A stretch of 44,875 nucleotides of DNA from DASQWP01 sp050697555. Its GTDB lineage: Bacteria; Actinomycetota; Thermoleophilia; Gaiellales; Gaiellaceae. Shown here in pieces: positions 37,870 through 44,875 of this stretch (the stretch's first letter is position 1; the number at the start of each line of letters is the position of its first letter). The translations under genes were made by a program, and so were the position numbers. The notes under the pieces were generated by a model. The model saw nothing but the letters and a program-made list of their open reading frames with translations. It searched no databases and was not told where the DNA came from. The stretch covers positions 1 through 44,875 of the forward strand of contig JBOHAD010000011.1 in the NCBI GenBank assembly GCA_050697555.1. Reading direction: 5' to 3'.

Positions 37870-38568
37870 CTATGAGGCGCGGGCGCCGACTTCCTCGAAG
37901 TAACGACTCGCCTCGTCGGGCTTGTTCACCGCGTAGACGTACTCGCGCGCCCACGCCTCGGCGTCCGGGTGGGCGCTCGCGGCTATGCGCTCGACCGCCG
38001 CCTCCAGGTCGTACGGCGTGCGGCGAAGCTGGATGTCGGGACCGAGGAGCGCCCAGTACGCGCCGGGCTCGTCCTCGTAGGGCATGCCGACGCTGCCGCC
38101 GTTCACGAGCCGCTTGCCGGCAGCCGTCCGGTCGTACTGAACGTGTGTGTGACCGCCGATGACGACCGCCTCGGCGACGCCCTCGAGCATGGGCGCGAGC
38201 CGCGCCTCGGGGCTGAGGCGCGTGACGATCTCCTCGTCGCTCCGCGGCGAGGCATGGCAGAAGAGGACCGGGCCGAGCCCGTCCACCTCGAGCGACACCG
38301 TGAGCGGCAGGCCGGCGAGGAAGCCGCGCTGCTCCGGCGTCAGGGCCTCGGCCGCGAAGTGGTCGAGCACGCGATCGGTGTTCCCGCGGACGAAGCGGGC
38401 GCGCTCGTCTAGGGCGAGGAGTGTCTCCAGCGTTTCGCGTGGGAAGGGGCCGAGGACGGCGTCGCCGCCGATGACGACGAGGTCGGGCGCGACGCTCTCG
38501 AGCTCCGCCAGCACCGCCTCGAGAGCCGGCAGGTTCCCGTGGATGTCGTAGAGAGCCGCGACGCGCAC
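37870..38568 (-). CDS. Calcineurin-like metallophosphoesterase
   Basis: A 232-residue phosphoesterase. The metal-ligand motifs are complete: ALYDIHGNLPAL (D, H), VVIGGDAVLGP (D), VRGNTD (N, a variant of GNHD), LFCHASP (H) and VIGGHTHVQYD (H, H). This is the YfcE/diadenosine-tetraphosphatase-like type; the substrate is unknown. The GTG start is 18 bp from the start of the divergent formimidoyltransferase. TAGCTT (38580-38575) lies 6 nt upstream, predicting a leaderless mRNA from a shared promoter core. Confidence 0.93.
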   Translation of the reverse strand: MRVAALYDIHGNLPALEAVLAELESVAPDLVVIGGDAVLGPFPRETLETLLALDERARFVRGNTDRVLDHFAAEALTPEQRGFLAGLPLTVSLEVDGLGPVLFCHASPRSDEEIVTRLSPEARLAPMLEGVAEAVVIGGHTHVQYDRTAAGKRLVNGGSVGMPYEDEPGAYWALLGPDIQLRRTPYDLEAAVERIAASAHPDAEAWAREYVYAVNKPDEASRYFEEVGARAS

Positions 38569-38586
38569 GCCCGTAAGCTAGCGACC
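38569..38586. promoter_or_regulatory. Overlapping divergent leaderless promoters
   Basis: The heptamer TAAGCTA (38574-38580) supplies TAAGCT on plus, 7 nt before GTG 38587, and TAGCTT on minus, 6 nt before GTG 38568. Only 18 bp separate the two coding regions, the same architecture as at nfo/gltX. Confidence 0.7.
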
Positions 38587-39471
38587 GTGCTGCCGCTCGA
38601 GTCGGTGCCGAACGTGTCGGAGGGCCGCGACGCGGCCGTCCTCGCCGACCTCCGGGCCGCCATGGCGGCGCCCGCGCGCCTCCTCGACGTTCATGCCGAC
38701 TGGGATCACCACCGCTCGGTCTTCACGCTCGTGGGGAGCGGGGAGGAGCTCGTCGACACGCTCCTCGCCGGGATCCGCTGCGCGTCGGAGCGCATCGACC
38801 TCCGCCGCCACGTGGGTGCGCACCCCCGGATCGGAGCCGCCGACGTCGTCCCGCTCGTCCCGCTCGAGCCCGAGGCTGAGCCCGCCGCGCGGGAGGCTGC
38901 GCTTGCGCTCGCCGACCGGGTCGCGACCGAGCTCGAGCTTCCCGTCTTCTTCTACGGGCGGCTCACGGACGACTCTCGCGAGCCCGCGTTCTTCCGCCGC
39001 GGCGGTCCCGAGGAGCTCCAGCGGCGCCTGGATGCGGGCGAGCTCGCCCCCGATCGTGGCCCTGCGCAGCTTCACGGTGGTGCCGGCGGCGTCCTCGTCG
39101 GCGTGCGCCGGCCGCTGATCGCCTTCAACGTCAACCTGCGCACCGACGACGTCGCCGTGGCGAGGGAGATCGCGGCCCTTGTCCGCGAGCGGGACGGAGG
39201 CTTCCCCGGGGTGCGCGCGCTCGGGCTCGATCTTCCGAAGGCGGGCCTCACCCAGGTGAGCATGAACGTGACCGACTGGGAGGCCGCCGCGCTCCACGAG
39301 ATCGTCGCGCGGATTGTGGAGGAGGCGCAGGCGCGGGGCGTGTCGGTCGCGGGCTCGGAGCTCGTCGGCCTCATGCCGGCCGGCGCAGCTGTCGAGGCCG
39401 CCGGGAGCGTCCTCGGGATCCAGGGCTTCGACCCCGCACATGTGCTCGAGCTCCGGCTCCTCGACCCCTGA
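38587..39471 (+). CDS. Glutamate formimidoyltransferase
   Basis: A 294-residue single-domain FTCD-N-like protein. It transfers the formimino group of N-formimino-glutamate, a histidine-degradation product, to tetrahydrofolate. The N-terminus LPLESVPNVSEGRD is the family signature, followed by DWDHHRSVFTLVG, RHVGAHPRIGAADVVPLVP, IAFNVNL and GLTQVSMNVTD. The cyclodeaminase half found in fused FTCD is missing, so it is probably a separate enzyme. GTG 38587 starts the homologous region exactly. A histidine ammonia-lyase gene begins 5 kb downstream, supporting a role in histidine use. Confidence 0.93.
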   Translation: MLPLESVPNVSEGRDAAVLADLRAAMAAPARLLDVHADWDHHRSVFTLVGSGEELVDTLLAGIRCASERIDLRRHVGAHPRIGAADVVPLVPLEPEAEPAAREAALALADRVATELELPVFFYGRLTDDSREPAFFRRGGPEELQRRLDAGELAPDRGPAQLHGGAGGVLVGVRRPLIAFNVNLRTDDVAVAREIAALVRERDGGFPGVRALGLDLPKAGLTQVSMNVTDWEAAALHEIVARIVEEAQARGVSVAGSELVGLMPAGAAVEAAGSVLGIQGFDPAHVLELRLLDP

Positions 39472-39506
39472 TACGCGGACGGCCCCGCTTGCGGGGCCGT
39501 CGCGTA
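39472..39506. terminator. Strong hairpin between convergent genes
   Basis: GACGGCCCCGC/GCGGGGCCGTC (11 bp, 2-nt loop) at 39478-39501, extended by TACGC/GCGTA around one bulged base. It follows the formimidoyltransferase stop and precedes the stop of the secreted repeat protein, so it likely ends both transcripts. Confidence 0.75.
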
Positions 39507-39537
39507 CCGGGACGAAGAAGCCCGGAAGTCGAAAGGG

Positions 39538-40032
39538 CTACGAGTGGGCGAGCTGGCGGTTGCGGGCGAGCGTCCAGGCGGCCAGCATGAGCGCCGAGAG
39601 GGCGACGCCGATGCCCAGCCCGGAGCCGGCGGCAACCCAGTCGGTGCCGTCGCTCGACGCGATGGTCACGGACGGCTGGACGCCGCGGAGCTGCGGCTGG
39701 TAGCCGTCGGGGCCGCCGACGCGGGCGATCAGGCCGCGGTTGCGGGGCTCCGTGCCGCCGTAGCCGCGGAGCAGCACCGGATTGTCCGTCACGCCAAGCT
39801 GTGGCTGGTAGCCGTCTGGCCTCTCCCGGCCGTTCACCAGGGTCACTCCGCCGCTGGAGTTGCTGTCAACGCTGCGGAAGAGGAACGGATCCTCCTTGAC
39901 CTGCGCCGCCTCAGGCGCATGGCGCCGGAGCTGGAGCTGCGGCGGGTCGGCGAGCGCGGCCGGAGCGAAGCTCACGGCTGCGAGCGCGAGCGCCAGCGTG
40001 ACGCCGATCTTGCTGCGGATGGTGGTGATCAT
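39538..40032 (-). CDS. Secreted membrane-anchored protein with PDGYQPQL repeats
   Basis: A 164-residue protein. A cleavable signal peptide (IRSKIGVTLALALAAVSFAPAALA) is followed by a short charged region. Two copies of a PDGYQPQL motif follow (RPDGYQPQLGV and GPDGYQPQLRG), and a C-terminal transmembrane helix ends RNRQLAHS. It is thus probably exported and anchored by its C-terminus. No enzyme fold is recognisable. ATG 40032 has GAAGGAGG 6 nt upstream. It is divergent from the large SARP regulator, with GCTAAA repeats between the two genes, so the regulator may control it (inference). Confidence 0.75.
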   Translation of the reverse strand: MITTIRSKIGVTLALALAAVSFAPAALADPPQLQLRRHAPEAAQVKEDPFLFRSVDSNSSGGVTLVNGRERPDGYQPQLGVTDNPVLLRGYGGTEPRNRGLIARVGGPDGYQPQLRGVQPSVTIASSDGTDWVAAGSGLGIGVALSALMLAAWTLARNRQLAHS

Positions 40033-40097
40033 GTTCTTCCTCCTTCGTCCTGCTCGGCCGCCCGGTGCGACCGACTGGGACGAGGATGCGCAAGTGC

Positions 40098-40137
40098 GCT
40101 AAAACACCTACGAGTGTCCCGCTAAAGACCGGCTAAA
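40098..40137 (+). repeat. GCTAAA direct repeats before the SARP gene
   Basis: GCTAAA occurs at 40098, 40121 and 40132, i.e. spacings of 23 and 11 bp, so the last two are one helical turn apart. They precede ATG 40162. SARP regulators are known to bind direct repeats about 11 bp apart, so this could be a self-operator or an operator for the divergent gene. Confidence 0.5.
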
Positions 40138-40161
40138 AGAATCGCCGCCGGCGGAGGGGCG

Positions 40162-43100
40162 ATGGAGTTCAGAGTGCTCGGCCCGCTGGAGGTTCGCGAG
40201 GGGGCGCGCCCGCTTGCGGTCGGCCGGGGAAAGGAGCGTGCGCTCCTGGCTTTCCTCCTCCTGCAGGCGAACGAGGTCGTCTCGACCGATCGCCTGATCG
40301 ACGCGCTCTGGGGCGAGAATCCTCCGGCGACCGCGCAGACGGCCCTGCAGGTTTACGTCTCGAAGCTGCGGAAGAGGCTCGGGTCGACGCGCATCGTGAC
40401 CCGGGCGCCCGGCTACGTCCTCGAGCTCGAGGCGGAGGAGCTGGATCTCCACCGTTTCGAGCGGCTCATCTCGGCGGGTGCGAGCTCTCTGGCGGCCGGC
40501 GACGCCGAGCGGGCGGCCGGGATGCTGCGCGAGGCGCTCTCGCTCTGGCGCAGCCCGCCGCTCGCCGACCTCGCCTACGAGGCGTTCGTGCAGCCGGAGG
40601 CCTTGCGGCTGGAGGAGCTGCGGGTCGCGGCGCTGGAGCAGCGGATCGAGGCCGACCTCGTGCTTGGGCGGCACGCACAGCTCGTCGGCGAGCTCGAGAG
40701 CCTCGTGGCGCGCAATCCGCTCCGGGAGCGCCTGCGCGGCCAGCTCATGCTCGCCCTCTACCGCTCCGGCCGCCAGGCGGATGCCCTCGACGCCTATCAG
40801 GCGGCGCGCCGCGCACTCGTCGAGGAGCTCGGCCTCGAGCCCGGCACTGCCCTCCAGGAGCTCGAGCGCGCCATCCTGCGCCAGGACGCGTCGCTCGCAG
40901 CACCTGAGACCGTGCCCCTCGCCGGTGCGGAGCCGTCCGAGCGCCCGCGGCCGGGCACGCCTGAGCGCAAGCTCGTCAGCGCCCTCTTCCTCGACCTGGG
41001 CGCCTCCGGCGACGAGGAGGATCCGGAGCGGGCCGGAGCCGCACTCGCGCGCGCGGCGGCGACGGCGGTGGAGGAGCTCGAAGCGCGAGGAGGCGTCGTG
41101 GAGCGCGGGATCGGCGACGCGCTCCTCGCCGTCTTCGGAGCGCCGGCCGCTCAGGAGGACCACGCTGAGCGGGCGCTCGAGTCCGCGCTCGCCGTGGGGG
41201 AGCGGCTGCGGGGACGCTCCCCGCGGATCGCGGTCGAGAGCGGCGAGCTCGTCGTCTCCCACGCGGAGGCGCAGGCCTTCTCGGGCCCACCCGTGAGCGC
41301 GGTCGCCCGGCTGGTGCGCACTGCCGCGCCCGGAGAGATCGTCGTCGGAGCTCGGGCCGCGGCCGCGGCGCGCGGCGCCTTCGAGCTCGCGGAGCGAGAG
41401 GGAGGCCTTCGGCTCCTGGGCCCGCTCGAACCAGAGCCCGTGCGCGGCGCATCGGGCCTGGGCCGCACGTTCGTCGGGCGCGAGGGCGAGCTCGCCCTGC
41501 TCGAGGCCGCCTGGGAACGAGCCCTGGCAGAGGGTCGGGCACAGCTCGTTCTCGTCCTCGGTGAGCCGGGCATCGGGAAGACGAGCCTGATCCAGGAGCT
41601 TCGCCGGACGCCACCCGCCGCGGCGGCTTGGTGGCATGTCGGGCGCTGCCTTCCCTACGGACGGGCGACGGCCTACCTGCCGCTCGCCGACCTCCTCCGT
41701 CCGTACGTTGCGAAGGACGAGATCCTCGGGCTCGCGCTCGGCGCCTCGCCACCCGAGGACCTGCATCCTCGTGAGGCTCGCGGGCGGCTGCACGCAGCTG
41801 TGCTCGAGATCCTCCGGGAAGCTGCCGCCCGCACGCCAGCGGCGATCGTCGTCGAGGACGTCCACTGGGCCGACGAGGCGCTGCTCGAGCTGCTCGAGGC
41901 GGCGGGCCGGATCGAAGCGCCCCTCCTCCTCGCGGTGACAGGGCGGCCCGAGGTGCTCGAGCGCGCTCCCGGCCTCGCGGGCGGCGTGGGGACGTCCCGC
42001 GTCTGGCTCGAGCCGTTCGCCCCCGACACTGCCAGGCTGATGATCGACGAGCTCGTGGGGCCACTACCGCAGGCGGTGGAGACGCTCGTGCTCGAGCGTG
42101 CCGAGGGCAACCCGTTCTTCCTCGAGGAGGCGCTCGCCACCCTCGTCGACCGGCAGGTGCTGCGGCGCGAGGGGGATCGCTGGGTTGTCCGCGACGAGGC
42201 CGCAACCATCGACGTCTCGGACACGGTGCACGCGCTCCTCGCCGCGCGCATCGACCTCCTCCCCGAGGAGGCGAAGCGCGCCCTCGAGGCGGCGGCGGTC
42301 GTGGGGCGAAGCTTCTGGGAGGGTGCGCTCCGGGAGTTGCTGGGCGAAGCGGGCGCCGACCTTCGGCTCCTGGTCGAGCGCGGATTCGTGCATCCGTCGG
42401 CTGGCTCGGTCCTTGCCGGCGAGCGCGAGTACGCGTTCAAGCACGCGCTCACGCGGGAGGTCGCCTACGGAAGCATCCCGTTCGCGCGCCGAGCCCGTCT
42501 GCACGCCGGCTTTGCCGAGTGGCTCGAGCGCACGGGGAGAGCCGTCGACGAGCATGCGCCGCTTCTCGCCCATCACTACGCGGCGGCCGCGGCGCCCGAG
42601 CAGGCCGACCTGGCGTGGCCCGACGAGCCCGAGCGGGCTGCGGAGCTGCGTGGCCGGGCGGTCTCCTGGCTTCGGCGGGCGGCAGAGGCCGCGACCGCGC
42701 GCTTCGAGCTCGAGCACGCCCTCAGCCTCCTGGAGCAGGCCCTCGCTTTCACGGAGGACGACGCTGTCAGGGTTCCGCTCTGGCGAGCGACGGCGACCGC
42801 CCACCTGCTCAGGTACGAGATGGAGGACTATCGGAGCGCGAGCGAAGAAGCGCTCGCCCTCGCCCCTCCGGAAGCCGCAGCTGAGATCCTCGCCGATCTC
42901 GCTCTGCATGGGGGCGGGCGGCCCTACATGTGGAAGGAAGCCCCCTCGCCGGGGGTGGTCGACAGCTGGATCGCTCGCGCGCGCGAGCTGGGGGAACCAG
43001 GCGGCGGCGCCGAAGCGACCCTGCTCGCCACGGAGGCGATTCGGCGCCCGGCGGAGGCGGCCGACGCGGCCGCGGGGGCCGTCGTCGTCGCGGAGCGGCT

Positions 43101-43920
43101 CGGTGATCCGAGGCTTCGCGCATACGCGTATGAGGCACAGGCTGGGGTTGCCCTCGCTGCGGGTGAGCTCGAGGCGGCGCGAGGCTGGGTCGACCGCCAG
43201 CTCGAGGTTGCTCCGGCGCTCGAGGACCCGGAGTCCCGCGGGGGGCAATACTTCCTCGCCTCGATCGCGTACGCGCACTTGGGCCTCATCGACGACATGC
43301 GGCCGCTCGCCCGCGAGCACGAGCGCATCGTCTCCGGTCTGACGCCGCACCACAGGGTTCATGCGGTCGGCACGCACCTGGTGGCGGAGACGCTCGCCGG
43401 TGCCTGGGCGGCGGCGATCGAGTTCAGGGGAAGGGCGGAGGAGGCCGCCGCTGCTAACAGGGAGACGCCGTGCCAGTTCGACCGCCGCTCGCTCCTCATG
43501 TGCGCTCTCGCGGCCGCCAGCATCGGGGACGAGGAACAGGCGGCCCGGCTGGAGGAGCTCGCCGCTCAGGCAGGTTCGGTGCTCGGCCCGCCGCGGCCGG
43601 ACTCCGCACTCTTGCGCCTCGTCCTCCTTCGCGGAGACCTCGAGGAGCTCGACCGGCTCCTCGGGCAGGAGCCGGTCCCGGGGCCGTTCGACCCGGACTT
43701 CCCGGCCGCTCGCTTCGACGCCCTGGTTGCGCTCGGCAAAGAAGACGCGGTCGAGCGGGAGGCCGTTCCCTTCGTCGGGACGGGAGGCTACGGGGAGCCG
43801 TTCGCGCTCCGGGCGCTCGGGCACGTGCGGGGCGACCGGACTCTCGTCGAGCGTGCGCTGGAGCGGTTCGCCGAGCTCGGGCTCGCGTGGCGTGCCGAGG
43901 AGACTCGCGCGCTCCTCTAG
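40162..43920 (+). CDS. AfsR/SARP-type regulator with degenerate cyclase and AAA ATPase domains
   Basis: A 1252-residue multi-domain regulator. Residues 1-~90 form an OmpR-like winged helix (LEVREGARPLAVGRGKERALLAFLL, then YVSKLRKRL). BTAD (~95-245) includes DLHRFERLI, LRLEELRVAALEQRIEADL and YRSGRQADALDAYQ. A cyclase-like region (~260-430) retains LFLDLG and GIGDALLAVFG, but the catalytic NxxxR segment reads VSAVARL, so it is probably inactive. A P-loop ATPase follows, with LVLGEPGIGKTSL near 467-480. The rest is helical TPR-like repeat. It probably senses a ligand and activates transcription. ATG 40162 has GGAGG close upstream. Confidence 0.9.
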   Translation: MEFRVLGPLEVREGARPLAVGRGKERALLAFLLLQANEVVSTDRLIDALWGENPPATAQTALQVYVSKLRKRLGSTRIVTRAPGYVLELEAEELDLHRFERLISAGASSLAAGDAERAAGMLREALSLWRSPPLADLAYEAFVQPEALRLEELRVAALEQRIEADLVLGRHAQLVGELESLVARNPLRERLRGQLMLALYRSGRQADALDAYQAARRALVEELGLEPGTALQELERAILRQDASLAAPETVPLAGAEPSERPRPGTPERKLVSALFLDLGASGDEEDPERAGAALARAAATAVEELEARGGVVERGIGDALLAVFGAPAAQEDHAERALESALAVGERLRGRSPRIAVESGELVVSHAEAQAFSGPPVSAVARLVRTAAPGEIVVGARAAAAARGAFELAEREGGLRLLGPLEPEPVRGASGLGRTFVGREGELALLEAAWERALAEGRAQLVLVLGEPGIGKTSLIQELRRTPPAAAAWWHVGRCLPYGRATAYLPLADLLRPYVAKDEILGLALGASPPEDLHPREARGRLHAAVLEILREAAARTPAAIVVEDVHWADEALLELLEAAGRIEAPLLLAVTGRPEVLERAPGLAGGVGTSRVWLEPFAPDTARLMIDELVGPLPQAVETLVLERAEGNPFFLEEALATLVDRQVLRREGDRWVVRDEAATIDVSDTVHALLAARIDLLPEEAKRALEAAAVVGRSFWEGALRELLGEAGADLRLLVERGFVHPSAGSVLAGEREYAFKHALTREVAYGSIPFARRARLHAGFAEWLERTGRAVDEHAPLLAHHYAAAAAPEQADLAWPDEPERAAELRGRAVSWLRRAAEAATARFELEHALSLLEQALAFTEDDAVRVPLWRATATAHLLRYEMEDYRSASEEALALAPPEAAAEILADLALHGGGRPYMWKEAPSPGVVDSWIARARELGEPGGGAEATLLATEAIRRPAEAADAAAGAVVVAERLGDPRLRAYAYEAQAGVALAAGELEAARGWVDRQLEVAPALEDPESRGGQYFLASIAYAHLGLIDDMRPLAREHERIVSGLTPHHRVHAVGTHLVAETLAGAWAAAIEFRGRAEEAAAANRETPCQFDRRSLLMCALAAASIGDEEQAARLEELAAQAGSVLGPPRPDSALLRLVLLRGDLEELDRLLGQEPVPGPFDPDFPAARFDALVALGKEDAVEREAVPFVGTGGYGEPFALRALGHVRGDRTLVERALERFAELGLAWRAEETRALL

Positions 43921-43937
43921 TCGCAGCCGCCCGTCCG

Positions 43938-44621
43938 CTATGCGGGCAGGAGGTCGCAGAAGACGAAGCCGTCGCGCTCCAGGACCTCCCCGGCCGTGCA
44001 GGCGACGAGCCGGGTGAAGAGCGGTCCGGCATGGACGAACGTATGGAACTCGCCGTTCTCGCCGCAGGGGTCGACCTCCGGCGGCAGGTCCGCGAGGAAG
44101 GCGGCGTCGTAGGCCCGGCCGGCGAAGGAGCGGTCGAGCCGCCTCGGGTCGAGGCAGACGATACGCGCCCGGAAGCCGTCGGCGACGAAGTCGCGCGCGA
44201 GCGCGGAGGTGCCCAGGTGCCAGAGCGGAAAGACGGCCCGCTTCCCCGCCGTGCCGAGGCGCTCCTCCCGGTACGCGCGGACGTCTTCCAGGAAGATGTC
44301 GCCGAACGCGACGGCGTCCAGACCGTCGAGCGGCGGGGAGGCGAGCGCGGCCGCGATGCGCGCCTCGTAGACCTCGTTCGGACACTCGGGCGGGATCGGC
44401 ACCTCGACGAGCGGGATCCCGAGCGCGTCGGCCTGGCTCGCGAGAAGCTCCCGGCGGACGCCGTGCATGCTGACCCGCTCGTACTCCTCCGTGACGGTCG
44501 TGAGGAGGGCGCGCACGTCCACCCCCTCGCGCCGGAGCGCCCGGAGGGTCAGGGCGGAGTCCTTGCCGCCGCTCCAGGCGAGCGCGAGCGCGGACGGGGT
44601 GGTGTTCCGATCGGCGTGCAC
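43938..44621 (-). CDS. Dph6-like PP-loop ATP pyrophosphatase (diphthine-ammonia-ligase family)
   Basis: A 227-residue adenine-nucleotide alpha-hydrolase fold protein. The PP-loop AWSGGKDSALTL lies near the N-terminus. Further family features are LLTTVTEEYERVSMHGVR and a DGLDAVAFGDIFLEDVRAYREE segment. The FPLWHL motif and PCGENGEFHTFVHAGPLF are the most diagnostic. Archaeal and eukaryotic relatives amidate diphthine on EF-2; bacteria lack diphthamide, so another amidation or adenylation is likely. It is divergent from hutH with 21 bp between starts. GTG 44621 is the start. Confidence 0.9.
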   Translation of the reverse strand: MHADRNTTPSALALAWSGGKDSALTLRALRREGVDVRALLTTVTEEYERVSMHGVRRELLASQADALGIPLVEVPIPPECPNEVYEARIAAALASPPLDGLDAVAFGDIFLEDVRAYREERLGTAGKRAVFPLWHLGTSALARDFVADGFRARIVCLDPRRLDRSFAGRAYDAAFLADLPPEVDPCGENGEFHTFVHAGPLFTRLVACTAGEVLERDGFVFCDLLPA

Positions 44622-44629
44622 GGCGGTTC

Positions 44630-44635
44630 TACACT
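44630..44635 (+). promoter_or_regulatory. -10 box TACACT of hutH
   Basis: TACACT ends 7 nt before ATG 44643, predicting a leaderless mRNA. The identical TACACT precedes the receiver-domain gene at 16673. Confidence 0.55.
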
Positions 44636-44642
44636 TGCTCCG

Positions 44643-44875
44643 ATGGCCACGACGACCGCGGTCTCGCTCACCGGAGACGACCTGACGCTAGCCGACGTCT
44701 GGGCGGTCGCGGTGGAAGGAGCGTCCGCGGAGCTCTCCGAGGAAGGTCGGCGCAAGCTCGCCGCCGCGCGGGCACTCGTCGAGCGCGCCGCGAGCGAGAG
44801 CTCGGGCGAGCACACCTACGGGATCAACACGGGCTTCGGCCGCTTCGTCGAGCGGACGATCCCGCCCGAGCTCTC
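44643..44875 (+). CDS. hutH: Histidine ammonia-lyase, 3' truncated by window edge
   Basis: The first 77 residues of a class I lyase-like MIO enzyme converting histidine to urocanate. The start MATTTAVSLTGDDLTLADVW is followed by YGINTGFGRF, the family signature near residue 60-70. The MIO Ala-Ser-Gly triad lies beyond the window edge. With the glutamate formimidoyltransferase at 38587 it suggests a histidine-utilisation pathway in which genes are spread rather than in one operon. Confidence 0.9.
   Translation, partial: MATTTAVSLTGDDLTLADVWAVAVEGASAELSEEGRRKLAAARALVERAASESSGEHTYGINTGFGRFVERTIPPEL

Noticed and set aside
42064..44385. 773-codon minus-strand frame opposite the SARP regulator
   Set aside because: Arg-rich shadow without motifs; the plus frame holds winged-helix, BTAD and P-loop domains.

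Overview
This is a very GC-rich bacterial chromosome segment with densely packed genes and many GTG starts. The gene content suggests a deep-branching actinobacterium, most likely class Thermoleophilia (Gaiellales or Solirubrobacterales). That placement is an inference from protein style: a compact GluRS, a short single-span protein with an LDPGSGSM motif, AfsR-like regulators and split glycine dehydrogenase subunits. There is no rRNA or other direct marker. The window looks like ordinary chromosome; no phage, insertion sequence or CRISPR array is visible.

Layout. 1-4090 (+): the end of gcvPB, then a tight run of HEAT-repeat, cupin, ankyrin and PspC proteins ending with threonine aldolase. 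4092-5490 (-): a secreted NlpC/P60 hydrolase and a 69-residue protein. 5704-7143 (+): a secreted PQQ-type sugar dehydrogenase. 7199-10545 (-): a MacB/FtsX-type ABC transporter. 10660-12883: cation antiporter (-), HAD hydrolase (+) and RidA (-). 13069-18011: Cys-rich protein, endonuclease IV, glutamyl-tRNA synthetase, a small membrane protein, a lone receiver domain and a flippase-like protein. 18116-21357 (-): a giant DUF2339 membrane protein behind an XRE regulator with a striking operator. 21399-25276 (-): two very short membrane proteins, a methyltransferase and a membrane sulfatase-like enzyme, probably an envelope-modification cluster. 25365-29103: LtrA, tRNA-Glu, a broken methyltransferase, a structured non-coding stretch, a DEAD-box helicase and tRNA-Gln. 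29140-33081 (-): class III adenylate cyclase, HD hydrolase, HtrA-type lipoprotein protease and a membrane protein. 33099-36837 (-): a two-gene heterodimeric ABC exporter. 36931-39471: MscS channel, metallophosphoesterase and glutamate formimidoyltransferase. 39538-44875: a secreted repeat protein, a 1252-residue SARP/cyclase/AAA regulator, a Dph6-like PP-loop ATPase and the start of histidine ammonia-lyase.

The most informative signals lie between genes. At least twelve genes have a TANNNT -10 hexamer ending only 6-9 nt before the start codon, which predicts leaderless mRNAs. In two divergent pairs (nfo/gltX and metallophosphoesterase/formimidoyltransferase) one heptamer of form TANNNTA supplies overlapping -10 boxes for both directions, with the start codons 18 and 19 bp apart. 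Other notable sites are a perfect 17-bp palindrome over the xre promoter and start codon, 11-bp-phased direct repeats before the SARP gene, and an unassigned structured region with a classic terminator at 27272-27472. Two short genes (38 and 50 codons) were found by direct reading of the minus strand.
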